Shown here: in pieces, positions 6,045-7,287 of the stretch
How positions within the stretch are numbered: position 1 is the first letter of the stretch
How the letters are laid out: every line of letters begins with the position of its first letter
Source of the DNA: Archaeoglobales archaeon
GTDB taxonomy: Archaea > Halobacteriota > Archaeoglobi > Archaeoglobales > Archaeoglobaceae
Direction of reading: 5' to 3'
Assembly: GCA_003663055.1 (NCBI GenBank)
Contig: QMZF01000041.1
Location: forward strand, 1 to 7,287
Length of the DNA stretch: 7,287 bases
Position numbers and translations under genes: made by a program
Notes under the pieces: model-generated
What the model saw: the letters and a program-made list of their open reading frames with translations, nothing else
The model's database searches: none
What the model was told of the DNA's origin: nothing

Positions 6045-6995
6045 GTGCCTCAGTATAGTTTATATTCAGATTTCTCCAAACTTAGCAAGATGGAGGAAAA
6101 ACCAGAAATAGAACGGACCATACCCCAGAAACTCTTAAAGGACTTAAAGGGCTACCAGATTGTAGGTAGCCATTCCGCTGTCAAGCTCTGCTTGTGGTTG
6201 AAAAAGTCCATGAAAGACTTAGGAGTTTGCTACAAGCAGAAGTTCTACGGAATTAGCAGTCATCGATGCCTTCAAATGACCCCAGCCTTGCTCTGCAACC
6301 AGAACTGCATATACTGCTGGCGCCCCCGCGAGTTGCTACCAGGAGTTAAAGGATGGGATCCGCCAGAGTTCATAGCAGAGGAAAGCATTAAGGCGCAACA
6401 CCGCCTGCTCAGCGGGTTCGGTGGTATAAAAGTCAATGAGAGGAAGCTGAGAGAAGCATACGAACCCAATCAGGTTGCGATAAGTCTGATCGGCGAGCCT
6501 ACCTTGTATCCTTACCTCGACGGATTGGTGGAAGAATACAAGGCAAGGGGGATGACTACCTTTGTTGTAACTAACGGAACGAATCCTGCAGTAATTGAGA
6601 AAATCGAGCCATACCAGCTTTACATCAGTCTGACCGCTTACAGTGAAGAAAGCCACATGGCTTTAAACAGACCGGCAAAGAGCTTCTGGGACAGAATAAT
6701 GCAGTCGCTCAAGATCATGGCCGAAAAAGATGGTAGAAGGGTTATCAGGCTTACACTCATCAAAGGTTACAACATGGATCCAGAAAAATTCGTGCCCTTC
6801 ATAGACAGGGCAAGCCCAGACTTTATAGAAGCAAAGGCTTACATGCACCTAGGCTACTCTCGCCTTAGACTTCCAAGAACTGCAATGCCTGAACACAGCG
6901 ACGTAAAAGCGTTTGCCGAAAAACTGGCAAAATTAACCGGTTATGAAGTAAAAGACGAATCGGAGATTAGCAGGGTGGTTTTGCTTGCAAGGTGA
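6045..6995 (+). CDS. taw1: tRNA 4-demethylwyosine synthase TYW1 (radical SAM)
   Basis: TYW1/Taw1 joins pyruvate carbons to N1-methylguanosine-37 of tRNA-Phe, forming the tricyclic 4-demethylwyosine core in the anticodon loop. The product has 316 residues. C84-x3-C88-x2-C91 binds the radical-SAM cluster. C49, C62 and C75, spaced 13 apart, match the auxiliary [4Fe-4S] ligands of archaeal TYW1. K64 in CYKQKFYGI corresponds to the Lys proposed to bind pyruvate. IGEPTLYP (149-156), the SAM-binding GEP segment, TNGTNP and SLTAYS follow in family order. There is no N-terminal flavodoxin domain, as is normal for Archaea. The start is uncertain: GTG at 6045 has no Shine-Dalgarno, while ATG at 6090 (residue 16) lies about 27 bp after a good TATA-like box and would lose no conserved residue. 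The 3' end overlaps the translin-like gene by 11 bp, suggesting an operon. Confidence 0.93.
   Translation: MPQYSLYSDFSKLSKMEEKPEIERTIPQKLLKDLKGYQIVGSHSAVKLCLWLKKSMKDLGVCYKQKFYGISSHRCLQMTPALLCNQNCIYCWRPRELLPGVKGWDPPEFIAEESIKAQHRLLSGFGGIKVNERKLREAYEPNQVAISLIGEPTLYPYLDGLVEEYKARGMTTFVVTNGTNPAVIEKIEPYQLYISLTAYSEESHMALNRPAKSFWDRIMQSLKIMAEKDGRRVIRLTLIKGYNMDPEKFVPFIDRASPDFIEAKAYMHLGYSRLRLPRTAMPEHSDVKAFAEKLAKLTGYEVKDESEISRVVLLAR
6059..6066 (+). promoter_or_regulatory. TATA-like box for a leaderless TYW1 transcript
   Basis: TTTATATT is the best TATA match near the gene. Its centre is about 27 bp before the ATG at 6090-6092, the distance expected between TATA and transcription start. No Shine-Dalgarno precedes that ATG, as in leaderless archaeal mRNAs. 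If used, the first 15 codons of the longer reading frame are actually promoter. Confidence 0.45.
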
Positions 6996-7287
6996 GGAAT
7001 TCTTAAACGAGATAAGAAAAAAGCTGGAAGAACTAGAAGAAGCGAGAGAAGAACTGATTAAACTTTCAAGAGAGCTGAGAATAAATTCAACGAGGGCCAT
7101 TGCTGCCGTTCATGCCGGAAATTTTGAGGAGGCAAAGAGAAAACTAAAAGCTGCAATTGACTTGCTTGAGAAGGTTAAGGCGTACAAGAAATACCCGGAA
7201 ATATACGGGATAGCTAACGACGCCATGCAGGAACTTGCTGAAGCTCTATCCTTCTTCAGCCTTATATCTGGGCAGGACATCCCCAAT
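6985..7287 (+). CDS. Translin/TRAX-like (archaeal C3PO) protein, 5' part, runs off window
   Basis: The first 101 residues of an alpha-helical protein are present, about half the usual length of around 200; the frame is open to the window end. Translin-family landmarks are a charged first helix, LSRELRINSTRAIAAVH (27-43), NFEEAKRKLKAA (46-57) and MQELAEALSF (81-90). The last matches the QEYVEA segment of TRAX, and E83 and E86 fit two of its catalytic acidic residues. Archaeoglobus fulgidus has a structurally characterised homologue that forms an octameric barrel binding and cutting RNA (archaeal C3PO). The only start codon in the open frame is TTG at 6985, since a stop lies in frame at 6949. 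A GGGTGG at 6973-6978 may act as Shine-Dalgarno. The 11-bp overlap with TYW1 implies translational coupling. Nuclease activity is inferred, because the later catalytic residues lie beyond the window. Confidence 0.8.
   Translation, partial: MQGEEFLNEIRKKLEELEEAREELIKLSRELRINSTRAIAAVHAGNFEEAKRKLKAAIDLLEKVKAYKKYPEIYGIANDAMQELAEALSFFSLISGQDIPN

Overview
The window looks like a hyperthermophilic or thermophilic euryarchaeon, most plausibly from the Archaeoglobales. I infer this from the combination of a PGF-CTERM surface protein, an Agl23-type membrane protein, an archaeal-type TYW1 without flavodoxin domain and an archaeal translin-like protein, with heavy use of ATA (Ile) and AGA/AGG (Arg) codons. 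The assignment comes from family knowledge, not from a database match.

Layout. Bases 1-97 are an AT-rich promoter region with three short perfect inverted repeats around a TATA-like element. Bases 98-4519 (+) encode a 1473-residue exported surface protein. It has a Sec signal peptide, a NosD-like parallel beta-helix with 23-residue coils, Ig-like modules, two carboxypeptidase-regulatory-like modules, a long unassigned part, a Gly/Thr hinge, a PGF-pre-PGF domain, a Thr/Pro stalk and a PGF-CTERM anchor. Its 3' end meets, 13 bp away, the end of a convergent gene (4533-5933, -) for a 466-residue GT-C-like polytopic membrane protein of the Agl23 (TIGR03663) family. A 111-bp divergent intergenic region with a central AT-rich, TATA-like element follows. 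Then comes TYW1 (6045-6995, +), the radical-SAM enzyme that builds the tricyclic wyosine base on tRNA-Phe. It overlaps by 11 bp the start of a translin/TRAX-like RNA-binding or nuclease gene (6985 to window end, +), which is cut off by the window edge.

Functional reading. The left half concerns the cell surface: a very heavily N-glycosylatable, membrane-anchored giant protein lies beside a gene implicated in glycan-lipid handling. The right half concerns RNA: a tRNA anticodon-loop modification enzyme is translationally coupled to a C3PO-type protein. I see no CRISPR array, insertion sequence, tRNA or rRNA gene. All families are recognisable. The points most worth a second look are the sequon distribution in the surface protein, the inverted repeats in its promoter, and the TYW1-translin pair with its start-codon ambiguities.
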